This document shows positions 39,703-52,032 of a DNA stretch of 64,000 bases, in pieces; within the stretch, counting starts at the first letter, position 1; each line of letters starts with the position of its first letter. The notes beneath the pieces are model-generated. The model had not been told where the DNA came from, did no database searches, and saw only the letters and a list, made by a program, of their open reading frames with translations. The DNA lies in contig CANRJR010000006.1 of NCBI GenBank assembly GCA_947631005.1, forward strand, positions 1 to 64,000, in the 5' to 3' direction. The translations under genes were made by a program, and so were the position numbers. The DNA is from an uncultured Clostridia bacterium (lineage in GTDB: Bacteria; Bacillota; Clostridia; Christensenellales; Borkfalkiaceae).

Positions 39703-42255
39703 TTAATCGTCGTCGCCCGCGATGTCTTCGGGCGAAAGATCCGCCGCCGTCTCCTCGGGCGCGGCGGTCTCGGCGGCGTCGTCCCGCTCGGTGACCGCGA
39801 CCGTTGCCACAACGCCGTCGCGCACGTTCATCAGCCGTACCCCGCGCGTATTGCGCCCGATCGTGGAGATGTCCTCCGCGTGCATGCGGATGACGATGCC
39901 CGCCGACGTGACGAGCATGACGTCCTGCTCCCCGTTCACGAGCTTCATATTGACGAGCGCGCCCGTCTTTTCGTTGAATACGCCCGCCTTGATGCCCTTG
40001 CCGCCGCGCGACTGCACGCGGTAGTCGTCGGGCGAGGTGCGCTTGCCGTAGCCGTTCTCGGACACGGTGAGGATATCGTACCCCTCGCGCAGCACGAGCA
40101 TATCGACGACGCAGTCCTCGTCGGACAGCGCGATCCCGCGCACGCCCATGGTGTCGCGCCCCATCGGGCGGACGTCCGTCTCGTTGAAGCGGATGCACTT
40201 GCCGCTCCGGCTCGCGATCATGATCTGGTCGTCCCCGCCCGCGAAGTTGACCGCGATGAGCTCGTCGCCCTCCACGATCTTGATGGCGATCTTCCCGCTT
40301 TTGAGGATATGGTCGAACTCGCTCGTCGCCGTCTTTTTGACGAGCCCGCGCTTGGTCGCCATGACGAGGTAGCCGTCGTTGCGTTCGGGGATGGGCAGCA
40401 CCGCCGCGATCTTCTCCCCCGCGGAGAGCTGCAACAGGTTGACGATCGCCCTGCCGCGCGCCTGTTTGTTGGCTTCGGGGATCATGTAGCCGCGGATGGA
40501 ATACACCTTGCCGAAGTTGGAGAAGAACAAGATGTCGTTATGGGTGGAACAGACGAACATCTGCTCCACGAAGTCGTCCTCCTTGGGACGGTGACCCGTG
40601 ACGCCGACGCCGCCGCGGTTCTGCGCGCGGTATTCGGCGACGGGGAAACGCTTGACGTACCCGCCGTGCGTCATGGAGATCACGACGTCCTCCTCGTCGA
40701 TGAGGTCCTCGTCCTCGATCGCGCCGTAGTCGACCGAGATCTCCGTTCTGCGCTCGGAGGGATATTTCGCCTTGATGGTTTGAAGATCGGTGCGGATGAT
40801 GCCGAGCACGCGCTCCTCGTGCGCGAGGATGTCTTTGAGGTCGGCGATGGTCGCGCGGAGGGCTTCGAGCTCCTCTTTGAGCTTCTCCACTTCGAGGGAG
40901 GTGAGCCGTTGCAGGCGCATTTCCAGAATGGCGTTCGCCTGCATTTCGGAGAGTTCGAAGCTCTCCATGAGCTTGGCGCAGGCGGCGTTCTTATCTGCCG
41001 ACTCCTTGATGACGCGGATCACCTCGTCGATGTTGGCGAGGGCGAGGACGAGCCCCGCAACGATATGCGCGCGCTCTTCCGTCTTGTTGAGGTCGAACTG
41101 CGTTCTGCGGCGGATGACCTCCTTCTGGTGGTCGAGATAATAGCTCAAAATGTCGCGGAGGGTGAGATATCTCGGCTCGGTGCCGTTTTCGACGAGCGCG
41201 AGCAGGATGATCCCGTCCGAGATCTGCAAATTGGTATGCTTGTAGAGAGTGTTGAGCACGACCTGCGCGTTGGCGTCTTTCTTGCACTCGATCACGATGC
41301 GCAGTCCCTCTCTGCCGCTCTCTTCTCGGATGTCCGAGATCCCTTCGAGCCGCTTGTCGCGCACCATGTTCGCGATCGTCTCGATGAGCTGGGCTTTGTT
41401 GACCTGATAGGGAATTTCGGTGACGACGATGCGGCTGCGCGTGTTCGCCCCCGTGCCGTGCTCCTCGATCTCGCACCGCGAACGGATGACGATGTTGCCC
41501 TGCCCCGTGCGGTACGCCTTGCGGATGCCGCTCCTGCCCATGATGACGCCCCCCGTGGGGAAGTCGGGCGCGGGGATGTATTCCATGAGTTCGTCGACCG
41601 TGATGTCGGGATTGTCGATCATGGCGATCGTGCCGTCGATGACCTCGGCGAGGTTGTGCGGCGGGATATTGGTCGCCATGCCGACCGCGATGCCGTCCGA
41701 CCCGTTGACGAGCAGGTTGGGGAAGCGCGCGGGCAGAACGGCGGGTTCCATTTCGATGCCGTCGAAGTTGGGGAAGTAGTCGACCGTCTCCTTGTCGAGA
41801 TCGCGCAGCATTTCGGCGGCGAGCTTGGAAAGACGCGCCTCGGTGTAACGCATTGCCGCGGGCGGGTCGCCGTCGACCGAGCCGAAGTTGCCGTGCCCGT
41901 CTACGAGGGGAAAGTTGATGGAGAAGTCCTGCGCGAGGCGCACGAGCGCGTCGTAGACGGACGAGTCGCCGTGCGGGTGATATTTGCCCATGACGTCGCC
42001 GACGATACGCGCGCACTTGCGGTACGCCTTGTCGTTGTAGAGACCCATCTCGTGCATGGCGTACAAAATGCGGCGGTGGACGGGCTTTAACCCGTCGCGT
42101 ACGTCGGGAATGGCGCGGGACTTGTTGACCGCCATCGCGTAGGCGATGAACGAGCGTTTGAGTTCGTCGTTCACCTCCACGTCGATGATCTTGGTCATAT
42201 CGAGCGTTTTCTTAAATTCTTCCGTGAGCTCGGGGCTCGTTTCTCGTTTTGCCAT
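39703..42255 (-). CDS. gyrA: DNA gyrase subunit A
   Basis: The product is 850 aa. Catalytic Tyr137 is in [10 protein letters not shown]. The quinolone region [13 protein letters not shown] has Ser98 and Asp102 where E. coli has Ser83 and Asp87, i.e. the drug-sensitive residues. The C-terminal beta-pinwheel carries the GyrA box QSRGGKG, which marks gyrase rather than topoisomerase IV. The acidic tail ends [12 protein letters not shown]. It lies eight bases after gyrB, with GAGG before the ATG. Confidence 0.98.
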   Translation of the reverse strand: MAKRETSPELTEEFKKTLDMTKIIDVEVNDELKRSFIAYAMAVNKSRAIPDVRDGLKPVHRRILYAMHEMGLYNDKAYRKCARIVGDVMGKYHPHGDSSVYDALVRLAQDFSINFPLVDGHGNFGSVDGDPPAAMRYTEARLSKLAAEMLRDLDKETVDYFPNFDGIEMEPAVLPARFPNLLVNGSDGIAVGMATNIPPHNLAEVIDGTIAMIDNPDITVDELMEYIPAPDFPTGGVIMGRSGIRKAYRTGQGNIVIRSRCEIEEHGTGANTRSRIVVTEIPYQVNKAQLIETIANMVRDKRLEGISDIREESGREGLRIVIECKKDANAQVVLNTLYKHTNLQISDGIILLALVENGTEPRYLTLRDILSYYLDHQKEVIRRRTQFDLNKTEERAHIVAGLVLALANIDEVIRVIKESADKNAACAKLMESFELSEMQANAILEMRLQRLTSLEVEKLKEELEALRATIADLKDILAHEERVLGIIRTDLQTIKAKYPSERRTEISVDYGAIEDEDLIDEEDVVISMTHGGYVKRFPVAEYRAQNRGGVGVTGHRPKEDDFVEQMFVCSTHNDILFFSNFGKVYSIRGYMIPEANKQARGRAIVNLLQLSAGEKIAAVLPIPERNDGYLVMATKRGLVKKTATSEFDHILKSGKIAIKIVEGDELIAVNFAGGDDQIMIASRSGKCIRFNETDVRPMGRDTMGVRGIALSDEDCVVDMLVLREGYDILTVSENGYGKRTSPDDYRVQSRGGKGIKAGVFNEKTGALVNMKLVNGEQDVMLVTSAGIVIRMHAEDISTIGRNTRGVRLMNVRDGVVATVAVTERDDAAETAAPEETAADLSPEDIAGDDD

Positions 42256-42263
42256 ATCTTACC

Positions 42264-44273
<2,010 letters not shown>

Positions 44274-44335
44274 ACGTTTGACGGAAGTTTTTCCCGAAAT
44301 CCGCCCGCAATGGCGCGAAATTTCCCCTCTGCGCC

Positions 44336-44382
44336 CTAAAAAATGCCGCGCCGCGGGGGAACTCCCGCGGCGCGGCATTGCC
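44336..44382 (-). terminator. Terminator after dus
   Basis: On the minus strand, ATGCCGCGCCGCGGG-agttc-CCCCGCGGCGCGGCAT then TTTTTT. One of the strongest hairpins in the window. Confidence 0.92.
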
Positions 44383-44438
44383 GCAATCGCGCCTCTTGAA
44401 CGCGCCCAAACATCTTTCGGAAAGCCTGTCCGCGCCCC

Positions 44439-45368
44439 TCAAAGCCCGCGCAATAAACTTACGGCGAGCTCTTTTACCTCTTCGGGCGACTGCGCGGAAA
44501 ACAGCCTGTTCTTGGCTGCCGCCGCCCCCCGCGTCCCGCGCAGGTAAAACGCCGCCATCTTGCGCATGAACACCGTTGCAAACCGCGCGCCGTACAGCGT
44601 CTCCGTCTCCCGCAACTGCCGAAGAAAGAGTTCGTCGAGGGGAGGACGGGCGATCCCCGACACCTCGCAAAAGAGGCGGGGGTCGTACAGGGCGGCGCGG
44701 GCGACCATCACCGCGTCCGCGCCCGTGCGCGCCTTCATTTCGGCGGCGTCTTGCGCGTTCCGTATCCCGCCGTTGGCGACGACGGGGATGGAGACGGCGT
44801 TTTTCGCTGCGGCGATCTCGGCGTAATTCGGCTCTCCCGCGTAAATTTTATCCCGCGTCCTGCCGTGGACGGTGAGCATGCACGCCCCGCCCCCCTCGCA
44901 CCGCTTGGCGATCTCGGCGGCAAACGGCAACCCCGCCTCGATCCCGATGCGCACCTTTGCCGAGATCCGCTTTCCGCTCTTGACGCACGCGGCGACGATC
45001 TTTTCGAGCAGGGGTAAATTTTCGAGCAGCGCGCTCCCGTCGCCGTTCTTTACGATCTTGGGCATCGGACAGCCGAAGTTGAGGTCGATGAGGTCGAACG
45101 GAGCGAGAGCCTCGCTCTCGCACGCCTCGCGCATAAGGTCGGGATCGCTCCCGAAGATCTGCGCGGCTTGGGGACGGATATCCCCCGCATAGAGCAGGGC
45201 GCGCGTTTCGGGATTTTCGTAATGCAGACCCTTTGCGCTCACCATCTCGGTAAAGGTGAGACCCGCACCCATGTCCGCGCACATCCTGCGGAACGGGTAG
45301 TTGGTATATCCCGCCATGGGGGCGAGAAACACGTCGGACGGGCATACCATGCCCGCGATCTCAAACAT
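44439..45368 (-). CDS. dus: tRNA-dihydrouridine synthase
   Basis: The product is 309 aa. A TIM-barrel FMN enzyme: LAPMAGYTN (16-24), NFGCPMPKIVKNG (about 97-109, with the catalytic Cys) and VHGRTRDKIYAG (about 166-177). It reduces uridine in tRNA D loops. The ATG overlaps the upstream yabN stop by eight bases, closing the spoVT operon. Confidence 0.95.
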   Translation of the reverse strand: MFEIAGMVCPSDVFLAPMAGYTNYPFRRMCADMGAGLTFTEMVSAKGLHYENPETRALLYAGDIRPQAAQIFGSDPDLMREACESEALAPFDLIDLNFGCPMPKIVKNGDGSALLENLPLLEKIVAACVKSGKRISAKVRIGIEAGLPFAAEIAKRCEGGGACMLTVHGRTRDKIYAGEPNYAEIAAAKNAVSIPVVANGGIRNAQDAAEMKARTGADAVMVARAALYDPRLFCEVSGIARPPLDELFLRQLRETETLYGARFATVFMRKMAAFYLRGTRGAAAAKNRLFSAQSPEEVKELAVSLLRGL

Positions 45369-46749
45369 GCTTCGCCTTCTTGTAATAGTACGCCTTTTCC
45401 TCGGGGGTGAGCGCGTTCACGTCCTTCCCGTCGGCGCGGACGGCGGTCTCGTACGCGGTGTACCGCCGCTGCATCTTTTTCACGGTGTCGAGGAGAGCCA
45501 TCTCGCAGTCCTCGCCCGCGGCGCGCCCGAGCTCCACGGTGCAGAACAGCGCGTCGCCGAGTTCCTCCGCGATCGCCTGTTTATCGCCCGCGGCGCACGC
45601 CGCTTTGAGCTCTTGGTATTCCTCGGCGAATTTGCGCTCGAAGTTTTCGAACGTCGCCTTGTCCCAGCCCCCCTTTTCCATGCGCCGCGCGATTTTCTGC
45701 GCGCGCAGGAGGGCGGGGAATCCCGCGGGGACGTCGTTCACCGCTTCTGAGAACGTCGCCTGATGTTTTTCCGCCATCTTGTTCTTTTCCCACAGCGAGA
45801 GCGCGCCCTCCGCGCTCGCCGCGCGGTCTTTCCCGAAGATATGGGTGTGCCGCTCGATGAGCTTTTTGCACAGCCCCGTGAGCATGTCCCCCACCGTGAA
45901 ATTCCCCCGCTCTTCCTCGATGAGCGTGTGGAACAACGCCTGCATGAGCACGTCGCCCGCCTCCTCGCACATGGCTTCGGGGTCGTCGCGGTCCACGGCG
46001 TCCACCAGCTCGTACGCCTCCTCGATGGCGTTGATGCGGATGCTCTCGTGCGTCTGCGCCCTGTCCCACGGACAGCCGTCGGGGGCGCGCAGACGCTTCA
46101 AGATCGCCACCGCCTCCTCAAAGCCGAACCGCTCCCGCGCCGTGAGCCCGATCTCGCCGATTGCGAGTCCCGCGGGGTAGCAAAGCTCTTCCCTGTCGAT
46201 CTCGAAGAGGGGGATCTTGCGCACGCTTTCGTCGCTTATAAGCGTCGTCGGCGTTTCGTCGCCGAACGCGTCCATGAGCCGCAATTTTACGTCGGAAATG
46301 TTGTCGGCGGTGAGGTCGTACACGACGAGGGGGAGGGTGAGCCCGCCCGACACATCGAACGCCGACCGCGCGGTATATGCGCCGAAAAGCCGCGCCGCCG
46401 CCGCAAAGCGGGACGCCTTGGAACGCCCTCCGATCGCCTCCGCGCCGCCCCGTATGAGGATCTGCGCCGCCGCGTCCTCCGACGCGTCGCCGTCCACACA
46501 GTAGCATACCTTTTTGCCCTTTGCCCTGCGCTTTACCTCCGCGGCGATCTTTTTGGCGAGCGTGTCGTAATTGCGGCTCGAACCGTAGAGAAAGTCGAGC
46601 GTCGTATAGGGAATGCCGAGGTCGTCAAGCGTCCGCGCCGAGGGAATTTCGCCTGTGCGCACGAGCGTCTCGTCCGCCTCCCGCGCCGCCTGCGCGCCCC
46701 GCACGGTCAAGTCGCCGCGCTCCGTCCCGAGACTTACAACTGTGATCAT
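45361..46749 (-). CDS. yabN: YabN-like protein: tetrapyrrole-methylase domain fused to MazG
   Basis: The product is 462 aa. The N-terminal 210 residues start MITVVSLGTERGDLTVRG, an SAM-dependent TP-methylase-like fold. The C-terminal 240 residues are a full MazG nucleoside triphosphate pyrophosphohydrolase with LRAPDGCPWDRAQTHESIR, EEAYELVDAV and EEAGDVLMQ. This is the YabN layout of Bacillota, found after spoVT and a flippase in B. subtilis too. Start fixed by AGAGAGG. Confidence 0.93.
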   Translation of the reverse strand: MITVVSLGTERGDLTVRGAQAAREADETLVRTGEIPSARTLDDLGIPYTTLDFLYGSSRNYDTLAKKIAAEVKRRAKGKKVCYCVDGDASEDAAAQILIRGGAEAIGGRSKASRFAAAARLFGAYTARSAFDVSGGLTLPLVVYDLTADNISDVKLRLMDAFGDETPTTLISDESVRKIPLFEIDREELCYPAGLAIGEIGLTARERFGFEEAVAILKRLRAPDGCPWDRAQTHESIRINAIEEAYELVDAVDRDDPEAMCEEAGDVLMQALFHTLIEEERGNFTVGDMLTGLCKKLIERHTHIFGKDRAASAEGALSLWEKNKMAEKHQATFSEAVNDVPAGFPALLRAQKIARRMEKGGWDKATFENFERKFAEEYQELKAACAAGDKQAIAEELGDALFCTVELGRAAGEDCEMALLDTVKKMQRRYTAYETAVRADGKDVNALTPEEKAYYYKKAKHV

Positions 46750-48031
46750 AGTGCCTCTCTTTGGGTTTTTTTACAGTATAAACCAAATCGAAGAAAAAAG
46801 CAACCGGATAACAGACATTCGCCGCGATCGCCGCGCCGTAGATCGAAAACCGCGGATTGCCCACGAGAAGCAGTTGGAGCGTCGCCTTCACGGCGACCGC
46901 CGCCGCCATCCCCGCCGCCGCATACTTCGCCCGCCCCATGCCCGTGAGACAGGCGGCAAGTGTATCGACGCAGGAGAGCGTGACCGCCGAGACCGCGCTC
47001 ATGCGCAGCAGCGAGGCGAGCAGCGCGGCGTCGTCCCCCAGCGAGGGATACAGAGCCGCCGAGATCGGCGCGGCGAACGCGTAGAGCACGACGGCGCAGG
47101 GCAGGGAGAGACAGACGGTCGCCAGCAAAGCGAACATCGCCCGCCGCCGTCCCTCCTCCCCCCGCGCCGAAGCCACTGCGGGCACGATCGCCGCCGCAAG
47201 CCCGTAGGAGAGCGTTGCGGGGAGATTGACGAGCGCGAGCACGCCCCCCGAAAAGATCCCGTAGAGCGCGACCGCGCGCGCCGTATGGCGGGACAGCAGG
47301 CGCACGACGAGCACGCTGTCGAGCGTCTGCGAGAGGGGCAGAAGCGAGGTCGCCGCCATCACGGGCAACACGGCGGGCAGGATGGGCGCGGGCGGGCGGC
47401 GGACGGGAAGGCAGACGCGGCGTTCCCCGCGATAACGCGCCCAGAGATAGACGAGCGCGGCAAGTTCGGACACGGTGACCGCGAAGAGGGCGAAGATCAC
47501 GGCTTGGACGCCGCGGAAAAAGCAGGCGCACGTCAGCCCGACCGCCGTCTTTACGAGCTGTTCCACGATCTCGGACGACGCCGTGGGCTCCATGCGGTTC
47601 TTGCCCTGAAAATACCCGCGGAACACCGCGATGAGCGCGCAGAGCAGCACCGACGGGGCGAGCGCGAAATAGCACGCTTCAAGCGCGTCCTCCCCCTGCA
47701 ACGCGCTCATGAGCGGGGAGAGCAGGCACATGACGAGCGTCCCCGTAAGTCCGAGCAGCGCAAAGAGGGAGAGCGCGGCGCGCACCGTTCCCCCGTCCTC
47801 CGTCCCCCGCGCCGTCTCCTGCGCGATCAGACGCGAAAACGCCGACGGGATCCCCGTCGACGAAAAGGTCAAAAGCACGCAAAACAGGGGATACGCCATT
47901 TGATACAGCCCCATGCCGTACCCCCCGATGAGCCCCATGAGCGGAATGCGGTAGAGCGCGCCGATCGCCTTTGCCGCAAACCCGCCGACCGTGAGCACCG
48001 CCGCGTTTTTGAGATAGCCCGCCCGTTTCAT
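46625..48031 (-). CDS. SpoVB/YabM-type polysaccharide flippase, C-terminus affected by a slippery A7 tract
   Basis: The product is 468 aa as read. It is a MATE/MurJ-type membrane protein with about 13 membrane segments, the Gly-rich start NAAVLTVGGFAAKAIGALYR, and synteny spoVT-flippase-yabN as in B. subtilis (yabM). ATG 48031 overlaps the spoVT stop as ATGA. As read, the frame continues 125 bases into yabN with an Arg/Gly-rich tail that looks non-coding. A -1 shift at A AAA AAA C (46766-46772) would instead end at a TGA (46746-46748) overlapping the yabN ATG, giving 428 aa and the coupling usual in this operon. Confidence 0.85.
   Translation of the reverse strand: MKRAGYLKNAAVLTVGGFAAKAIGALYRIPLMGLIGGYGMGLYQMAYPLFCVLLTFSSTGIPSAFSRLIAQETARGTEDGGTVRAALSLFALLGLTGTLVMCLLSPLMSALQGEDALEACYFALAPSVLLCALIAVFRGYFQGKNRMEPTASSEIVEQLVKTAVGLTCACFFRGVQAVIFALFAVTVSELAALVYLWARYRGERRVCLPVRRPPAPILPAVLPVMAATSLLPLSQTLDSVLVVRLLSRHTARAVALYGIFSGGVLALVNLPATLSYGLAAAIVPAVASARGEEGRRRAMFALLATVCLSLPCAVVLYAFAAPISAALYPSLGDDAALLASLLRMSAVSAVTLSCVDTLAACLTGMGRAKYAAAGMAAAVAVKATLQLLLVGNPRFSIYGAAIAANVCYPVAFFFDLVYTVKKPKERHYDHSCKSRDGARRLDRAGRAGGAGGGRDARAHRRNSLGADA
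46766..46772 (-). other. Possible -1 frameshift site (A7) in the flippase gene
   Basis: In the zero frame the codons are GTA AAA AAA CCC, i.e. A AAA AAA C, the classic slippery heptamer. The -1 frame reads ACC CAA AGA GAG GCA CTA TGA and stops on the yabN start. The site could be programmed or mark a one-base homopolymer error. Confidence 0.5.
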
Positions 48032-48570
48032 TCGAATTGGTTGGCGATGATGTCCGCCGTCAGCCGCGCGAGCTTGAAAGACGCGCTCTCCATCACCGCG
48101 CCCTCGTCCGACGAAAGCAGGACGACCGCCCCGAGACAGTCGCCGCCCGCCACGATGGGCACGACGATCTGCGCCGTATAGCTCTCGCCCTCTTCGGCGA
48201 CGGGAAGCACCTCGCCCCCCTCCGCCTTGCTCGCGAGATAGCTCCTGCGCGAAGTCATGATCTCGCTCATCTTGTCGGAGACCGTCTTTCCCGCAATCGC
48301 CTTTTTGCCCGCGCCCGCCGCCGCGAGCACGGCGTCGCAGTCGCAGATTGCCGCGAGATAGCCGCTCTGTTCGTTGAGCGACTTCGCCGTCCCATCCGCA
48401 AAGCGGTCGAGCGAGGCGATGGGCGAGTATTTTTTGAGCATGAGCTCGTCGCGATCGGTGAACAGTTCGAGCGGATCGCCCTCGCGGATGCGCAAGGTCC
48501 GCCGTATCTCTTTCGGAATGACCACGCGCCCCAGCTCGTCGATCCTCCGCACGATTCCCGTTGCCTTCAT
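48028..48570 (-). CDS. spoVT: Stage V sporulation protein T (AbrB-family regulator)
   Basis: The product is 180 aa. ATG 48570 gives the canonical start MKATGIVRRIDELGRVVIPK. The N-terminal 50 residues are the AbrB swapped-hairpin DNA-binding domain, and residues 60-180 a GAF-like domain. SpoVT tunes forespore sigma-G genes. The GGAGG ribosome-binding site lies in the 3' arm of the terminator-like hairpin just upstream. Confidence 0.95.
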   Translation of the reverse strand: MKATGIVRRIDELGRVVIPKEIRRTLRIREGDPLELFTDRDELMLKKYSPIASLDRFADGTAKSLNEQSGYLAAICDCDAVLAAAGAGKKAIAGKTVSDKMSEIMTSRRSYLASKAEGGEVLPVAEEGESYTAQIVVPIVAGGDCLGAVVLLSSDEGAVMESASFKLARLTADIIANQFE

Positions 48571-48580
48571 AAAACAAAAA

Positions 48581-48623
48581 CCTCCGTATAACTTCATTAT
48601 GCGGAGGCTTCGGATTTCTATGC
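48581..48623 (-). promoter_or_regulatory. uvrA terminator hairpin overlapping the spoVT ribosome-binding site and a sigma-G-like promoter
   Basis: On the minus strand, CCTCCG-CATAA-tgaag-TTATA-CGGAGG then TTTTTGTTTT: an 11-bp stem (one wobble) whose 3' arm is the spoVT Shine-Dalgarno. GCATA (48619-48623) and CATAATG (48595-48601), 17 bp apart, resemble sigma-G/F boxes; that start point would fall in the hairpin loop. Confidence 0.65.
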
Positions 48624-48631
48624 GGGCTCGT

Positions 48632-51445
48632 TCAGAGAACCCGCTTCAAAAAGTTGCCCGTGTAGCTCGACGGGCAGGCGGCGATCTCCTCGGGAGAGCC
48701 GCTGGCGACCACCGTGCCGCCGCCGTCTCCCCCCTCCGGTCCGAGGTCGATGATGTAGTCGGCGATCTTCACGACGTCGAGGTTGTGCTCGATGACGAGC
48801 ACGGTATTTCCCGCCTCCCGCAGGCGCAACAGGATGCGGACGAGCTTATCGACGTCGTAGCTGTGCAGACCCGTCGTGGGCTCGTCGAGGATGTAAACGG
48901 TCTTGCCCGTCGAACGCTTGGAAAGCTCGGTGGCGAGCTTGACCCGCTGTGCCTCGCCGCCCGAGAGGGTGGTGGAACTCTGCCCGAGTTTGAGGTAGCC
49001 GAGCCCCACTTCGTTGAGCGTGGAGATCTTGTTGTAGATAGACGGAATGGGACGGAAGAGCTCGCACGCCTCCTCGACCGTCATGTCGAGCACGTCGGCG
49101 ATGGACTTCCCCTTATAGCGCACGTCGAGTGTCTCGCGGTTGTACCGTTTGCCGCCGCACACCTCGCAGGGGACGTACACGTCGGGCAAAAAGTGCATTT
49201 CGATCTTCATAATCCCGTCGCCCTGACAGTTCTCGCACCTGCCCCCCGCGACGTTGAACGAGAACCGCCCTGACTTGAATCCCATCGTCTTGGCGTCGGG
49301 GGTGGAGGCGAACAGATCGCGGATGGCGGTGAATACGCCCGTGTACGTTGCGGGGTTGGAACGCGGCGTTCTGCCGATGGGGGATTGGTCGATGGCGATG
49401 ACCTTGTCGAAAAATTCGACGCCCGACGCCCCGCCGTGCTTGCCCTGCGGCAGACGCGCGCCGTTGAGCGCGTCGGCAAGGACGGGCAAAACGATCTCGT
49501 TGACGAGGGAGGACTTCCCCGATCCGCTCACCCCCGTGACCGCGGTGATGAGCCCCGCGGGGATCTCGGCGGTGATCCCTTTCAAATTATTCTGGCGGCA
49601 ATCTTCGATGCGAAGCCAACGCCCGTCGGGACGCTTTCTCTCGCGCGGGACTTCGATCTTCCGTCTGCCCGCGAGGTAGTCGCCCGTGATCGACCGCGGT
49701 TCGTTCATGAGGTCCTGCACGCTCCCGCACGCGACAATCTCCCCGCCGTGCACGCCCGCCTTCGGCCCGACGTCCACGAGGTAGTCGGCGGCGCGCATGG
49801 TGTCCTCGTCGTGCTCGACGACGATGAGGGTATTGCCGAGGTCGCGCAGTCCTTTGAGGGAGGCGAGCAGTTTTTCGTTGTCGCGCTGGTGCAGTCCGAT
49901 GGAGGGCTCGTCGAGGATGTACAGCACTCCCGAGAGCGCGCTCCCGATCTGCGTGGCGAGGCGGATGCGCTGGCTCTCCCCGCCCGAGAGGGTGGACGCG
50001 TTGCGCGAGAGGGTGAGATAGTCGAGCCCGACCCCGACGAGGAAGCCAGCTCGGGCGCGGATCTCCTTTAAGATGACGTCGGCGATGGCGTGCTGGGTCT
50101 TGGTGAGCTGTAAGCCGTCGAGAAAGCCCGTGAGCGAGCGGATGGGAAGATCGCACGTCTCGATGATGTTCTTCCCCCCCAACGTGACCGCAAGTGCCTC
50201 CTTTTTGAGGCGTTTGCCGTGGCAGACGGGACATTCGCTCGTGCGCATATACCGCTCGATGTCCCACTTCACGCCGACGGACGACGTCTGTTCGTAACGG
50301 CGTTGCAGGTTGTTGACGAACCCCTCCCACGCGCTCTTATACGTCGAATGGAAGGTCTTGGTGTGATATTCGAGGTCGATCTTCTCCCCGCCGTTGCCGT
50401 ACATCAAGAGGTCGAACACTTCGGGGGGAAGTTCGCGGACGGGGACGTCGAGGCTGAAATGATAGTGCGCGGCAAGCGCGCCGAGATACGCCTGCGTGAC
50501 CGCCGACGAATCGAGATTCCAGCCGCTGATGCGGATCGCTCCCTCGCGGAGAGTCTTGGTGCGGTCGGGGCAGATGAGGTCGGCGTCCACCTTTTGCGAA
50601 AAGCCGAGCCCCGAACAGGCGGGACACGCCCCCCAAACCGTATTGAACGAAAAGAGGCGGGGCTCGATCTCCTCGATGGAGATCCCGCAGTCGGGACAGG
50701 AATAGCGGGAGGAATATAAGGTCTCCTCGCCGTTGCAGTCGACGACGACCAGCCCGTCGGCGAGCTTCAAAGCCGTTTCGATGCTCTCGGTGAGCCGCTT
50801 CAACACGCCGTCTTTGCGGACGAGACGGTCGATGACGACGGAGATGTTGTGCTTGACGTTCTTTTCGAGCGCGATCTCCTCTTGCAGGTCGTACACGATG
50901 CCGTCGATCTTGACGCGGGCGTACCCGCTCTTTTTGTAGCTTTGCAGTTCCTTTTTGTATTCCCCTTTCTTGCCGCGGACAACGGGGGCGTTGACGAGCA
51001 GCTTGCTCCCCTCGGGCAGTTCCATCACACGGTCGGCGATCTCGTCGACCGTCTGGCGGCGGATCTCCTTGCCGCAGTTGGGACAGTGGGGAACGCCCGC
51101 GCGCGCGTACAAGAGGCGCAAATAGTCGTAGATCTCGGTGACCGTCCCCACGGTGGAACGCGGGTTGTGCGAGGTCGTCTTTTGGTCGATGGAGATGGCG
51201 GGCGAAAGTCCGTCGATGGACTCGACGTCGGGTTTTTCCATCATGCCGAGGAATTGGCGCGCGTACGAGGAGAGACTCTCCATGTAGCGGCGTTGCCCCT
51301 CGGCGAAGATGGTGTCGAAGGCGAGCGTAGACTTTCCGCTCCCCGACAGCCCCGTGAATACGGTGAGCGAGCCGCGCGGAATGTGCACGTCCACATTTTT
51401 GAGATTGTTTTCCTTTGCGCCCTTGACGTAGATCTCTTCTTTCAT
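48632..51445 (-). CDS. uvrA: Excinuclease ABC subunit A
   Basis: The product is 937 aa. ATG 51445 overlaps the HAD gene stop as ATGA; a longer frame upstream is spurious. Two ABC modules: Walker [10 protein letters not shown] (about 32-40) and GVSGSGKSS (about 637-645), signatures LSGGESQR and LSGGEAQR. Zinc-site CxxC pairs are CPDC...CPAC and CENC...CEVC. It finds bulky DNA lesions and loads UvrB. Third gene of the uvrB operon. Confidence 0.98.
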   Translation of the reverse strand: MKEEIYVKGAKENNLKNVDVHIPRGSLTVFTGLSGSGKSTLAFDTIFAEGQRRYMESLSSYARQFLGMMEKPDVESIDGLSPAISIDQKTTSHNPRSTVGTVTEIYDYLRLLYARAGVPHCPNCGKEIRRQTVDEIADRVMELPEGSKLLVNAPVVRGKKGEYKKELQSYKKSGYARVKIDGIVYDLQEEIALEKNVKHNISVVIDRLVRKDGVLKRLTESIETALKLADGLVVVDCNGEETLYSSRYSCPDCGISIEEIEPRLFSFNTVWGACPACSGLGFSQKVDADLICPDRTKTLREGAIRISGWNLDSSAVTQAYLGALAAHYHFSLDVPVRELPPEVFDLLMYGNGGEKIDLEYHTKTFHSTYKSAWEGFVNNLQRRYEQTSSVGVKWDIERYMRTSECPVCHGKRLKKEALAVTLGGKNIIETCDLPIRSLTGFLDGLQLTKTQHAIADVILKEIRARAGFLVGVGLDYLTLSRNASTLSGGESQRIRLATQIGSALSGVLYILDEPSIGLHQRDNEKLLASLKGLRDLGNTLIVVEHDEDTMRAADYLVDVGPKAGVHGGEIVACGSVQDLMNEPRSITGDYLAGRRKIEVPRERKRPDGRWLRIEDCRQNNLKGITAEIPAGLITAVTGVSGSGKSSLVNEIVLPVLADALNGARLPQGKHGGASGVEFFDKVIAIDQSPIGRTPRSNPATYTGVFTAIRDLFASTPDAKTMGFKSGRFSFNVAGGRCENCQGDGIMKIEMHFLPDVYVPCEVCGGKRYNRETLDVRYKGKSIADVLDMTVEEACELFRPIPSIYNKISTLNEVGLGYLKLGQSSTTLSGGEAQRVKLATELSKRSTGKTVYILDEPTTGLHSYDVDKLVRILLRLREAGNTVLVIEHNLDVVKIADYIIDLGPEGGDGGGTVVASGSPEEIAACPSSYTGNFLKRVL

Positions 51446-52032
51446 AGCGGTGTGTTGGTGAGAAAATGACGGACCACGGCGTCGATCTGTTTCCAATTCA
51501 CGCCGCCGTACGCGACTTCGCGCGCCCGCGCGGCGTTGTGCCGTCCGACGGCGAGCACCGCGCGTACCCCGCGCGCCTGCGCGTCGAGACAGGCGTTTAC
51601 ATTGTCGTCTATGAGGATGCCGATCCCGTGTTCGGCGCAGTATTTCCCCTTTTCGCCGTACGGGATGTTCGCTTCGAGCGCGTCGTAGGGGATCTTCCGC
51701 TTTTCCAGCCAATCGCGGGAGACCCGTTCGGGATTGCCGAACCACTCTTTGGTGCGCGCGGTGAGGATGACGACCACGTGTCCCGCCGCCCGCCACGAAG
51801 CGAGAGCCTCTTTCGCGCCGCGGCGCGCCTCCGCGTCGGTGAAGGCGGCAACGCCCCCCTCGCGGACGAATTTGAGCACGTCGTCGTATCCCCAATCGAA
51901 CACCTCGGTGAGAGCGGCGGCGTCGGGATTTTTGAGACGGAACGGGAGATGGTTGCGCTCGATATACGCGCTCGCCCGCCCCACGCGGTCGAGGATATTG
52001 AGCGTATCGTCGATGTCCACTGCGATCTTCAT
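51442..52032 (-). CDS. HAD-superfamily 5'-nucleotidase-like protein
   Basis: The product is 196 aa. HAD motif I is DIDDTLN (6-12), motif II VILTART (about 98-104), motif III and IV lie around YGEKGKYC and [10 protein letters not shown] (about 140-149). The closest type is the 5'(3')-deoxyribonucleotidase (NT5C) group. It overlaps uvrB and uvrA by four bases each, so it is locked into the repair operon; dephosphorylating nucleotides released by repair is a possible, unproven role. Confidence 0.88.
   Translation of the reverse strand: MKIAVDIDDTLNILDRVGRASAYIERNHLPFRLKNPDAAALTEVFDWGYDDVLKFVREGGVAAFTDAEARRGAKEALASWRAAGHVVVILTARTKEWFGNPERVSRDWLEKRKIPYDALEANIPYGEKGKYCAEHGIGILIDDNVNACLDAQARGVRAVLAVGRHNAARAREVAYGGVNWKQIDAVVRHFLTNTPL

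Noticed and set aside
39577-42090. An 837-codon plus-strand frame opposite gyrA
   Set aside because: No start signal, no domain, and gyrA on the other strand is certain.
51446-51895. A 150-residue N-terminal extension of UvrA
   Set aside because: It overlaps the HAD gene; UvrA starts at the ATGA junction with the usual family N-terminus.
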